Of a stretch of DNA of 64,000 nt, positions 52,494-61,692 are shown one piece after another. Location of the stretch: the NCBI GenBank assembly GCA_013791775.1, contig VMTE01000025.1:1-64000 (forward strand), given 5' to 3'. How positions within the stretch are numbered: the stretch's first letter is position 1; every line of letters starts with the position of its first letter. This DNA is from Hyphomonas sp. (GTDB taxonomy: Bacteria > Pseudomonadota > Alphaproteobacteria > Caulobacterales > Hyphomonadaceae). Both the position numbers and the translations under genes were made by a program. The notes below the pieces were generated by a model. It did not search any database, was not told where the DNA came from, and was given only the letters and a program-made list of their open reading frames with translations.

Positions 52494-53029
52494 CCGGCGC
52501 GCCGCGCCCGCCAGGCGTCTGCAGTTTGTCCGTACACGTCCCAGTGCATGTCGCTGAGGGGCGGCGGCGCGACAGCCTTGCGCAGAAACACCGAGCCGAG
52601 CCGCTCGGCAACCTTGATCGACGGCGCGTTCTTCTCGTCGATGCAATGGATGATCTCGCGCCAGCCGAGGATATCGACGGCATAGTCCATGGCCGCGCTC
52701 GCCCCTTCGATCGCATAGCCCCTGCCCTGCGCCGAGGTCAAAAGGCCCCAGGCCACTTCCGTGCCCGGCCAGCCCGCCGGTTGCCAGGGCCCGAGCCGGC
52801 CGATCCAGCGGCCACTTTCCTTCTCGATCACCGAGAACATCGAAAAGCCGTTGATCGTCCACGCGCCCGCCATTACGCAGAGCGTCCGCCAGACGGCTTC
52901 GCGCGGCTGTACGCCGCCAATGAAGCGCGCGCTTTTCGCGTCAGCCATCAGTTCGCAGAATCCGTCATAGTCCTCCGCCTGCGGAGGACGCAGGATCAGG
53001 CGTTCGGTTTCCAGCGTGATCGCGGGCAT
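52490..53029 (-). CDS. GNAT family N-acetyltransferase (RimJ-like)
   Basis: A 179-residue acetyltransferase. The N-terminal LETERLILRPPQAEDYDGFC is the RimJ/RimL-type opening. The acetyl-CoA loop is in AQGRGYAIEGASAAMDYA, followed by NAPSIKVAERLG, the last conserved strand-helix. The substrate is unknown; protein N-termini or small amines are typical. It overlaps the downstream hypothetical gene by four bases and follows the lipoprotein gene after two. Confidence 0.9.
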   Translation of the reverse strand: MPAITLETERLILRPPQAEDYDGFCELMADAKSARFIGGVQPREAVWRTLCVMAGAWTINGFSMFSVIEKESGRWIGRLGPWQPAGWPGTEVAWGLLTSAQGRGYAIEGASAAMDYAVDILGWREIIHCIDEKNAPSIKVAERLGSVFLRKAVAPPPLSDMHWDVYGQTADAWRARRAG

Positions 53030-53031
53030 CG

Positions 53032-53490
53032 CTACCCGCTTGCGGCGCAGCGCGCCTGATCCGGCGTATGCGGGCTGAGCAACCGGTGACCGTAATGCTT
53101 GTCGTCAACCGTGATGCACAACTGTTTGATGTCCGCGTCCTGCCTGAGCTTGATCCGGACTTCGAAACCGGAACCAAGCAGGTCCGGATCGCCGACGGCC
53201 GCGCTCACATCCGGACGCTCCATGCGGGCCACGCTGAGGACCGATTCGGCGCCCGGCATGTAGACCCGCAACTCATGCGGGTTCGTCTTGGGTGTCAGCA
53301 TGTGCCAACCCTTCGCCGTCAGGATATCCTTCTCCGGATCAATCTCGACCGAGTCGATACTTCCGCCAAGCTGGTAGCCGGCTTCGGGCGGCGTCTGCGC
53401 AAGCACGACATTCAGGTCACGGTCTTTCCCGGCCTGCGAGCAGGCACACAGGAAGATCAGGGTGGCAGGCAAAAGCAGTTTTGATTTCAT
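53032..53490 (-). CDS. Hypothetical lipoprotein
   Basis: A 152-residue protein starting MKSKLLLPATLIFLCACSQ, a lipoprotein signal with lipobox LCAC. The mature part has SIDSVEIDPEKDILTAKGWHML and ends with cysteines in QLCITVDDKHYG and ARCAASG. It looks like a small beta-rich envelope domain. No family recognised. GAGG lies 9 bases before the ATG at 53490. It may be the first gene of the string that includes envC and ctpA. Confidence 0.75.
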   Translation of the reverse strand: MKSKLLLPATLIFLCACSQAGKDRDLNVVLAQTPPEAGYQLGGSIDSVEIDPEKDILTAKGWHMLTPKTNPHELRVYMPGAESVLSVARMERPDVSAAVGDPDLLGSGFEVRIKLRQDADIKQLCITVDDKHYGHRLLSPHTPDQARCAASG

Positions 53491-53727
53491 CAGGTGAGAC
53501 CTCAGCATTCTTGGGGGAGGCAGCTGCACAGGGTTGAACCTCAACGGGGGCAAATCCTCGGTGAGCTTCCGGCATTTCCAAGGCATTCCAGGCATTCACA
53601 TTGCGGCTGCCGGAAACAGAACGCCCTTACCCCTCCCGGGTTCCCGCCCCGGCGGGCTACAACAGCGGTCCCCCGGCCGGCAGGCGGCGGGAGAACGGAA
53701 TTGCACCGGATTGGAACGAGCCGGTTC

Positions 53728-54819
<1,092 letters not shown>

Positions 54820-54829
54820 TCAGATCAGC

Positions 54830-55603
54830 CTAGTCGCGCGAGAGCAGCGACATCAGGATCGTGAAGATATTGTAGAACAGGATGAAGAAGTTCAGCGCGC
54901 CGAAATTCGTCATCACCGCCAGCGACCGTGTATCGCCTTCATACTGGAAATAGCTGTTCTTCAGGTTCTGCGTATCGGTGGCCACCAGCACGCCCGAGAC
55001 GCCCAGAACGCCGACCTGAATCAGAATTTCCATCATACCCGACGGCGGAAACAGGAAGCTCAGCAGCGACACCCCGATCAGGCCCCACAGCGCGAAGACC
55101 ATGAACACGCCGATCGGCTGGAGGTTTTTCTTCGTCGTGTAGCCGAACAGGCTGAGTGCGCCGAAGGCCGAGGCCGTCAGGAAGAAGGCTTTCGCAATCG
55201 TCAGGAAGGTCGGCGACAGAGTCGCGCCGGAGCGCAGTGCGCCGCCGGTACCGGCCGTCGCCATGTAGACCCAGATCGACAGGCTGAGACCCAGCACCGT
55301 CACGATGGTCCAGTACATGATGCCGGTCGCCAGCGGCGACGGGCGTTTCATCAGGAAGGCCGAGCCGAGAATCAGCACCAGCGGCGCGAACTGGATGACC
55401 AGCCGCAGCGGCGAGAACAATACCAGCTCCGTCAGGGCCGGGAACGTGTTCGAGCCGACGAGGAAGGCCAGGCCGCCGGCCAAGGCAATGCCGAGCGCCA
55501 GTTTCTGGTAGACGCCCAGCATGAAGGCGCGCAGCCCCACGTTTACGGACGTGTCGGCAGACCGGGCATCCAAAGCGCCGAAAGTCCGGTTGAAGTCGTT
55601 CAT
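54830..55603 (-). CDS. Bax inhibitor-1/YccA family membrane protein
   Basis: A 257-residue inner-membrane protein with seven hydrophobic helices. FMLGVYQKLALGIALAGGLA opens helix 1, and the acidic C-terminal motif region is GVLVATDTQNLKNSYFQYEGD, then NFFILFYNIFTILMSLL. Related proteins are calcium-leak channels or interact with the FtsH protease; the function here is inference. AAAGGG lies 11 bases before the ATG. It is transcribed on the minus strand toward mdh. Confidence 0.92.
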   Translation of the reverse strand: MNDFNRTFGALDARSADTSVNVGLRAFMLGVYQKLALGIALAGGLAFLVGSNTFPALTELVLFSPLRLVIQFAPLVLILGSAFLMKRPSPLATGIMYWTIVTVLGLSLSIWVYMATAGTGGALRSGATLSPTFLTIAKAFFLTASAFGALSLFGYTTKKNLQPIGVFMVFALWGLIGVSLLSFLFPPSGMMEILIQVGVLGVSGVLVATDTQNLKNSYFQYEGDTRSLAVMTNFGALNFFILFYNIFTILMSLLSRD

Positions 55604-55888
55604 TGGTTTTACAACCCTTTCCTTGATCGCGGACGCCCATCAGGCGCCGTTTGGATAATATATGGAGGCCTTTGCTCCGCTTCGCAACAACATCCGGAGA
55701 GTGAGGGCGCCGCCCATTCAACGTATAGTGTTGCGGTCGCTCCCGCTTTCGGGCTCCACCAGAATACTGGTCTTGGTTTATGCTTCATTTACTTAGTATA
55801 GATCACCGCCCGGCCAATATTCACTTGAATTCGCAGACAACGACTAGGCCGCCCTCAAGTGCCGGATCCAATGAACGGCTAGTCACGG

Positions 55889-55950
55889 TTGACTTGGATT
55901 GGCCGGGATTTACAGTCCCATCTGCTGTGAAACCACCGTTCGCAGCAGAT
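55889..55950 (+). promoter_or_regulatory. Candidate sigma-70 promoter and 5' hairpin before DUF2853
   Basis: TTGACT (55889-55894) and TACAGT (55911-55916) are separated by 16 bases, a plausible -35/-10 pair. A perfect 8-bp inverted repeat, ATCTGCTG (55920-55927) with CAGCAGAT (55943-55950), would sit at the very 5' end of the transcript, 29 bp before the gene. The rest of the 376-bp gap (55604-55979) holds no gene I can support. Confidence 0.4.
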
Positions 55951-55979
55951 TGAAGCCATAACTTAAAAGGGGAAAGAAC

Positions 55980-56312
55980 ATGGCGGATGCATCGGCTTAT
56001 GCCGAAAATATCAAAAAATATGCTACTGGTTACAACAAGGCAGCGGCCGAGAAGATCGTGGGTCACCTGGGCATCGCCCTGCGCAACAAGGACAGCTCTG
56101 TTGTCGCCTGCAGCGATGACGGCGAACTGGACCGGATCCGCGAGAAATGGTGCCGCGCAAAGTTGGGGCTCGCCGAGAATCAGAAGGAACTCGACGCAGC
56201 GATCCAGAAAGTCTGTGAAAAGATGAAGGCTGAAGGGGGCCAGAAGTCTCGCGTCACATTCTATTACCTGATCGCTGAACATTTCGGGAAACTGGCGCAC
56301 CTCGCCGGCTGA
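55980..56312 (+). CDS. DUF2853 family protein
   Basis: A 110-residue cytoplasmic, all-helical protein. MADASAYAENIKKYA and VGHLGIALRNKDSS, then DDGELDRIREKWCRAKLGL, fit the DUF2853 family of unknown function, widespread in marine bacteria. The C-terminus RVTFYYLIAEHFGKL is conserved. A GGGGAAAG site precedes the ATG, and a strong terminator follows 26 bp after the stop, so the gene is a single-gene unit. Confidence 0.9.
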   Translation: MADASAYAENIKKYATGYNKAAAEKIVGHLGIALRNKDSSVVACSDDGELDRIREKWCRAKLGLAENQKELDAAIQKVCEKMKAEGGQKSRVTFYYLIAEHFGKLAHLAG

Positions 56313-56338
56313 CCCGATCCTCCCGGACTCCTGTCCAG

Positions 56339-56367
56339 ACCCGGCCCGAAAGGCCGGGTTTTCTTTT
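56339..56367 (+). terminator. Rho-independent terminator after DUF2853
   Basis: ACCCGGCC (56339-56346) pairs with GGCCGGGT (56352-56359) around a five-base loop, followed by TTTCTTTT. Confidence 0.9.
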
Positions 56368-56394
56368 GCCCACTTCTATGGTCAAGGTTCGGAA

Positions 56395-56958
56395 ATGCTG
56401 CGCCTCTTCGCCGCCTTGCCCGTGCCGCCGGACGTCTCGGGCGCGCTTCTGAAACTTCAGAAGGACCTGCCCGGCGCCCATTGGCGGCCGCAGGAAAACT
56501 TCCACATCACACTCTGCTTCTTCGGCGAGATCAGTCACACCGCCGCGCGCGACCTCGACGAATTGCTGGGCGAGATCGAAACCCCGGCCTTCGAACTCGC
56601 ACTCGAAGGCGCGGGCTGGTTCGGACGACGCGAGCCCACCGCCGTATGGGCCCGGGTGCGGGAAAGCGACGAGCTGCGCGGTTTGGCCTCCGCCTGTGCG
56701 CGCGCCGCCCGCCGCCTCGGCCTGACGCTAGACCGTGCGCCGTACACGCCGCACGTCACCCTCGCCTATTGCCATGCCACCCCGCTGGAAGACGCCCGCA
56801 CCTGGAGCGAGCGCCATCAGACCTTTCGCAGTGCGCCCTGGCTTGCCGGCGCGTTCCATCTCTATTCCAGCCGGGCGCGCGCATCCGGCCCGTCGCTGTA
56901 TGTCGCCGAAGCGGACTATCCCCTCGCCGGGTTCATCTCGCCTGAAGAAATGTATTGA
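56395..56958 (+). CDS. thpR: RNA 2',3'-cyclic phosphodiesterase
   Basis: A 2H-phosphoesterase, 187 residues, that opens 2',3'-cyclic phosphate ends of RNA or tRNA halves. The two catalytic HxT motifs are His37 in HITLCFFG and His120 in TPHVTLAY, each with a following Thr. RLFAALPVPPDV is the standard N-terminus. It starts 28 bp after the DUF2853 terminator and overlaps the convergent DUF6445 gene by 26 bp. Confidence 0.93.
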   Translation: MLRLFAALPVPPDVSGALLKLQKDLPGAHWRPQENFHITLCFFGEISHTAARDLDELLGEIETPAFELALEGAGWFGRREPTAVWARVRESDELRGLASACARAARRLGLTLDRAPYTPHVTLAYCHATPLEDARTWSERHQTFRSAPWLAGAFHLYSSRARASGPSLYVAEADYPLAGFISPEEMY

Positions 56959-57616
56959 TCGTGAGGCGGCCGGTGCGGGGATCGGCCGGCAGCGCATGGC
57001 CGTCCGGAATCGTTCCGGCGTGCAGCGTCCAGCCCCGATAGATCACCAGCCGGTTGAAGGCCGCGTTCACCCGGTAGATCTGCTCGAACAGCGGCGTGTC
57101 ACCCTGCATGTAGGCCGGCGGCGGCGCGCCGCGCCGGTCGATCTCGTCGTCCAGGTGCAGCGCATAGTCTTCCACCCGGGAGGCGCTCACCGTCTCGAAG
57201 CCGGTCGCGCGATGCCGGTAGAATGCCGTCCCGCCGCACTCCGGGCCGCACAGGTAATGCAGCACGGCAAGCCGGCCGGGATCGGTGGAGTCGAAATGCG
57301 GCAATCGCTGAAGCGGTTGCAGGCCGGCCGGCGGCGTGGTCACCAGCGAGAAGTTGCACTCGACGAGGTTGGCGCCGTCCTGCAGCCCGAAGACATCCGA
57401 CAGCAGCCGCTGCAACAGGTCCATCCGCTCGGACAGGTACTGCGCCGCCAGCGGCGCGCGCACGCCCGGATAGTAGGGCCCCAGCGGGCGGTAGGTCTCG
57501 CCGGCTGCCCGCTCGACCAGCGCCTCGGGATCGGAGCTGAACCCGTCAATGATGATGATCGGTTCGCGCTCATTCCCGATGCGCCCGATGGTTGGCGAAG
57601 GCGCTATGGTCGGCAA
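56933..57616 (-). CDS. DUF6445 family protein, iron/2-oxoglutarate dioxygenase-like
   Basis: A 227-residue protein. The motif LPHFDSTD supplies His-x-Asp and the later RGWTLHAG the distal His of a 2-oxoglutarate/Fe(II) oxygenase. The remainder (YYPGVRAPLA, LHYLCGPECGGTAFYRH) fits the DUF6445 family, often found near tryptophan halogenase and TonB receptor genes in Caulobacterales; none is adjacent here. No enzyme activity is established. The start is TTG at 57616 because a stop lies just upstream in frame; an AAGGGA site fits it. Confidence 0.75.
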   Translation of the reverse strand: MPTIAPSPTIGRIGNEREPIIIIDGFSSDPEALVERAAGETYRPLGPYYPGVRAPLAAQYLSERMDLLQRLLSDVFGLQDGANLVECNFSLVTTPPAGLQPLQRLPHFDSTDPGRLAVLHYLCGPECGGTAFYRHRATGFETVSASRVEDYALHLDDEIDRRGAPPPAYMQGDTPLFEQIYRVNAAFNRLVIYRGWTLHAGTIPDGHALPADPRTGRLTINTFLQAR

Positions 57617-57836
57617 ACGTCGTCATCCCTTCGCTTCATCCCGGCCGGGCCGGTGCTGGTCGGGATGCCGGACCGGTACGCCCCTCCCCTTAAGCCCCGA
57701 ACATCCATCGGACCCGGGAACGGATCAACCGGCAAACTCAGTTTGTTGCACGGTCACTGTCATTGCCATGACCGGTCCGGCGCGCCATGCTGGAGTCCCG
57801 TCCCTGCCCGCGCCGCGTCCGAACAGGAGCCATCCG

Positions 57837-58100
57837 ATGCCGAAACTCACCCCCATCGCACTCGCCGCCTTCGCCGGCCTGATGCTCGCCGCCTGCAGCG
57901 CCGAGAAAGAAGGCGAAAAACTCGACACCGCCATCGAGGAAGCCACAACCGGCGAGACCGCCCACAGCGACGGACTCCTCGAAGACGCGGGGGAAGTCAT
58001 CGACGAAGTCACAGGCGCCGAGAATGACGACCCGGTCGATGCCGTCGGCGACGCCGTCGAAGACGCCGCCGACGAAGTGACCGACGAAAACCCCGTGTAA
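57837..58100 (+). CDS. Small acidic lipoprotein
   Basis: An 87-residue protein with a lipoprotein signal (PIALAAFAGLMLAAC, lipobox LAAC). The mature part is strongly acidic: repeated Asp/Glu as in EDAGEVIDEVTGAENDD and VGDAVEDAADEV, with almost no hydrophobic residues, and is likely disordered. AGGAG sits seven bases before the ATG at 57837. Such small acidic lipoproteins are frequent in alphaproteobacteria; the function is unknown. Confidence 0.75.
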   Translation: MPKLTPIALAAFAGLMLAACSAEKEGEKLDTAIEEATTGETAHSDGLLEDAGEVIDEVTGAENDDPVDAVGDAVEDAADEVTDENPV

Positions 58101-58247
58101 CAGGTCCGAACCACCCGGACCCGGCTGAATTCAGTCCGGCGCAACGTGCGGCCTGAGGTCACCCACCTGCAAACTGGCAGGGAGAAGCCTTGCGTTGCGC
58201 GTTGCATACAGAACCCCGATTTCACGCCGTCCGCAGCGCCCGGTCTT

Positions 58248-58964
58248 TCAGCGCGCGCCTCTGAAGATGTCCGCAAGCTGATCATGTGGAAGGCCGTACC
58301 CGGTCACGTCATCCATCCCGGTCATCGTTTCAGATGCAACGAGCTGATTTGCCAGGGCCTCCTCGACAGCCTGCACCGTGGCGGCGAACAAGCTGTTCAT
58401 CACCTCATCATCCAAGTCACTGATCGGTGCCGCCTGCATCGCCGGTGACCCATCGATCGACAGGATGTTTGTGGTTGAGAAGGCCAGCGAAAACTCACCG
58501 GACAGATTCCCAGCCGTGCTGCCCGTACGCCCCAGACCCAAGCGGGCCCGCCGGGCCAGGCGTTCCAGTTGGTGAGCCTGCAGTGGCGCATCTGTCGCGA
58601 TTACGATCAGCAGGGAATTCTTTTCCGGCATCGCCACCGTCTTGCCTGCGTCGGGGCCGAACACGACGACGCCTTTTTGCGAGGGCCATGCGCCGTCGAT
58701 CATTCGTCCCATAGGAAGACCGGCAATCCGCAGTTCATCGCGGTTTCCATGGTCTGCCTGGACGAGTACGCCGACCGTATACCGTTGATCTCCGCTGCCC
58801 ACCACGCGCGAGGCGGTGCCGATGCCGCCCTTGAAGGTGTAGGCGATCATGCCCGTGCCGCCGCCGACATTGCCCTCTTCAACGGCACCGCCCTTGGCAG
58901 AATTCAGGGCCGCGAAGACGTCCGCCTTGCTCGTCGGGTGTTCAACCTGCTGTGTCTTCGGCAT
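58248..58964 (-). pseudogene. 5'-truncated DmpA-type (P1) aminopeptidase remnant
   Basis: The frame encodes the C-terminal part of a P1 family (DmpA/BapA) self-processing aminopeptidase: EEGNVGGGTGMIAYTFKGGI, RIAGLPMGRMIDG, NSLLIVIATDAPLQAHQLER (the Ser is the self-cleavage nucleophile, after Asn as in BapA), TGSTAGNLSG and the end GYGLPHDQLADIF. Full-length enzymes have about 370 residues; here roughly the first 140-160 are missing. The frame stays open to 59186, but the sequence upstream of about 58964 does not resemble the family. Alternatively it is a rearranged, still expressed gene, with ATG at 58964. Confidence 0.65.
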
Positions 58965-59186
58965 CTGATTCCAGGGATTCAATTTGCTTCCGGCGTGACC
59001 CGCGTGAAAGACGAGCGCCGTTTGAGCATTGATCCCGCAATGGCGCGAAGTGCCTGGTCCGGCGCAGATTGATTTGCGCGCAACCGCGCGATGATTGCGG
59101 TATTTCTTGCCCAGGCGGTATCGAGCGCTGAAACGCGGAAACCGAAAGCCCCGGCACCCCCAAAACCCCCGGATCGGAACGGACAT

Positions 59187-59819
59187 ACCCGCACCCGTTT
59201 GGACAACAAACTGGCCAACCCGCGGGTTATTTCCCTGTTTTTATATTGATTTTCGGATGAAATCGGACTGTGTAAATCAGTCTGATGGTGCTCTGGCCGG
59301 ACTCGAAGTCGCGTTAAGCCTTTGTTTTACAATTGCTTAGTTGGCGGCTTTTGAAGCGTATCAGCAGAAATACCAACACTCAGCTTTCGTTCTCCGGTAC
59401 GAGTCCTGTTTTCCACAGGAATCGATGTCAGGATAATGAGCATTTTGTACCGGATTTGGCCGTCGTCAAATTCGATCTGGTTTGTTCACGTGTACCCGAT
59501 TTTCGTCATGGCAGCTCCTCCCCATCAGCCTTGAGCGGATGTTGAGATCAAACCCTCCCATCAACAGAGCTTGCCTGAATTCGCTGCGCCATGCCGACCG
59601 CGTTTGAAAGCATGAAGTTTCAGCTGCCAGCTGTAAACCGTTGCGGAATGCCGGAGCGCAATTCAGCAGGAGAACGTCGAAATTCGCACCGGAAACATAG
59701 TTTCCACACAGACGGTGCGTCGGGCTGGCCCTGGAAATTGGAAAGGAAAATTCACGCTTAATTCAAAACCTTAGTCTACATGCCAGAGCTACATTGCAGG
59801 ACACCCGGTACAAAGCGTT
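59187..59819. other. Gene-poor stretch upstream of the signalling operon
   Basis: This 633-bp stretch is clearly richer in A+T than the rest of the window and has no frame with convincing codon use. It probably includes the promoter of the response-regulator operon, but I could not assign -35/-10 elements with confidence. Together with the truncated aminopeptidase beside it, it looks like a site of past rearrangement. Confidence 0.5.
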
Positions 59820-61691
59820 ATGAAGATTCTCGTGGTCGATGATGAGCGCGCCGTGCTCGACGCCTACAAGCACATCCTGACGCCGTCCTCAGGACAGCCC
59901 CAGGAAGATGCCCTTCGCCAGCTGGCGAACAGCTTGTTCTCTGACGTCGCTTCGACCCCCAAGGTCCCTGCCCTCGCCGAAACTGAGGTCACCTATTGCT
60001 GCCAGGGACTTGAAGCCGTCGAGGCCATCAAACGCTCTTTGGCAGAAGGCGCTCCGTTCAAGGTTGCCTTTATCGACATCCGGATGCCGCCGGGAATCGA
60101 CGGCAAGGAGACCGCCCGACAAATTCGACGGATCGACCCCAACATCAACCTCGTGATCGTATCGGCCTATTCCGATCACAATGTAACCGACATTTCCGCC
60201 GTCGCCGGCCCACCGGACAAGATCTTCTATATTTCCAAGCCTTTTGACGCCGCCGAAATCACACAGATGGCGACTGCGCTGGCGAACCGTTGGGATTTTG
60301 ATACCCGCCAGCTCGAAGCGCTGAAATCCAAGGTCAATGAACTTGCAGCCAGCGAAGCGCGCGCCCGTCACATTGCCAGTCACGATTTCCTGACAGGCGC
60401 TCCGAACCGGATGTCGTTCCAACGTAGCCTGACCGACCGCGTCCGCTCTGGCGACAAGGGTTTTGCGCTCGCGCTTCTGGATCTCGACCGGTTCAAACAC
60501 GTCAACGACACCTTCGGTCATGGCGCCGGGGACGATCTGCTGACAAACGTCTACCAGTCGATCCGCGAACAGGTTCCGCCGAGTGCCATCGTGGCGCGGC
60601 TTGGGGGAGACGAGTTCGCAATCATCATCGACACGACGTCGATCGAAGAAGCCCGGAAAATTTTCTCCAGCGTCATCGACGTCTGCGCACGGCGCCATTC
60701 GATCTATGGAAACACGGTGCAGATCGGTGGATCGATCGGTTGGCTTCTTGCCAGTTCGTTCGAAAGCAGTTCGGCCGTTGATCTGATGCGCTTTTGCGAT
60801 GTCGCGCTTTACGCCGCAAAGAAAGACGGTCGCAGCATCGCCTTCCTTTTCGATGCCGCGATGGATGAAAGCACGAAGTTCAAACAGTCGATCGAGTCAG
60901 GCCTTAAGCACGCGATCACACAGGGCGAACTGGCCGTGCACTATCAGCCGATCATCGACCGCAACACCTTGGAACCTGTCGGTGTGGAAGCCCTTTTGCG
61001 TTGGACAAGTCCCGTACACGGCCCAGTATCGCCGACCGTCTTCATTCCGATCGCTGAAGAAAGCGGCCTGATCCACGAAATTGGAGACTGGGTCGTCCGC
61101 CGCGCGCTCGAAGACAGCTTAAACTGGCCTGAATATTTTATCTCCATCAATCTCTCGCCGCGCCAGTTCCGGCGCGTCGATCTGGTTGAATCGCTCTGCC
61201 AACACGCGCTGGCAGCTGGGGTTCCCCATAGCCGGGTGCAACTTGAAATCACCGAAACGGCGCTGTTCGACGATGCATCACGTGCGTCGTCCGTTCTCGC
61301 CGAACTTCAGTCCCTGGGCTTCCGTATCGCGCTCGATGATTTTGGCACAGGATACTCCAGCCTTTTGAACGTCAAGAATTTCGGGCTCGACTGTATCAAG
61401 ATCGATAAGAGCTTCGTTGAGGGGCTTGGCACCGAACCAAACGCCGCCGCCATTATCAACTCGATCGCACACTTGGCCAAAGGCCTGGGGCTGACTGTGG
61501 TTGCAGAAGGCGTCGAAACCGACGCGCAATGTCAAGCCCTTCGGTTGGTTGGCTGCTCACATCTTCAAGGATTCCTTTTCGGCGCCGCCGAAGAATTGAC
61601 GCAAGCAAACTTGCGCTATGCGGGAAGAAGCGCACTGAAAGCATCTGCAAATCCTCCGCCCCTCCTCGTAGTTCACAGCGCGGCAAACTGA
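59820..61691 (+). CDS. Response regulator with GGDEF and EAL domains (c-di-GMP signalling)
   Basis: A 623-residue protein. The REC domain has Asp7/Asp8, phospho-acceptor Asp86 (FIDIRMP) and Lys140 (ISKPF). About 35 extra residues lie between helix 1 and strand 2 (residues 21-55), which are unusual. GGDEF is intact at 262-266 but without the inhibitory RxxD site upstream. The EAL domain carries EALLRW (Glu390), ITETALFDD, DDFGTGYSSL and VVAEGVE. Both synthesis and breakdown of cyclic di-GMP are possible; one domain may be regulatory. The histidine kinase gene begins one base after its stop. Confidence 0.93.
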   Translation: MKILVVDDERAVLDAYKHILTPSSGQPQEDALRQLANSLFSDVASTPKVPALAETEVTYCCQGLEAVEAIKRSLAEGAPFKVAFIDIRMPPGIDGKETARQIRRIDPNINLVIVSAYSDHNVTDISAVAGPPDKIFYISKPFDAAEITQMATALANRWDFDTRQLEALKSKVNELAASEARARHIASHDFLTGAPNRMSFQRSLTDRVRSGDKGFALALLDLDRFKHVNDTFGHGAGDDLLTNVYQSIREQVPPSAIVARLGGDEFAIIIDTTSIEEARKIFSSVIDVCARRHSIYGNTVQIGGSIGWLLASSFESSSAVDLMRFCDVALYAAKKDGRSIAFLFDAAMDESTKFKQSIESGLKHAITQGELAVHYQPIIDRNTLEPVGVEALLRWTSPVHGPVSPTVFIPIAEESGLIHEIGDWVVRRALEDSLNWPEYFISINLSPRQFRRVDLVESLCQHALAAGVPHSRVQLEITETALFDDASRASSVLAELQSLGFRIALDDFGTGYSSLLNVKNFGLDCIKIDKSFVEGLGTEPNAAAIINSIAHLAKGLGLTVVAEGVETDAQCQALRLVGCSHLQGFLFGAAEELTQANLRYAGRSALKASANPPPLLVVHSAAN

Positions 61692-61692
61692 G

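Noticed and set aside
51933-52862. A 309-residue start for the hypothetical gene
   Set aside because: The first 123 residues are an out-of-frame reading of the GNAT gene; the ATG at 52493 couples to its stop.
58979-59218. A 79-residue minus-strand frame upstream of the aminopeptidase remnant
   Set aside because: Codon use is not clearly unlike coding DNA, but there is no start signal or recognisable family, and it does not match the missing N-terminal part of DmpA.
59333-59545. A 70-residue frame in the gene-poor stretch
   Set aside because: No ribosome binding site, no domain and base composition like the surrounding non-coding DNA.
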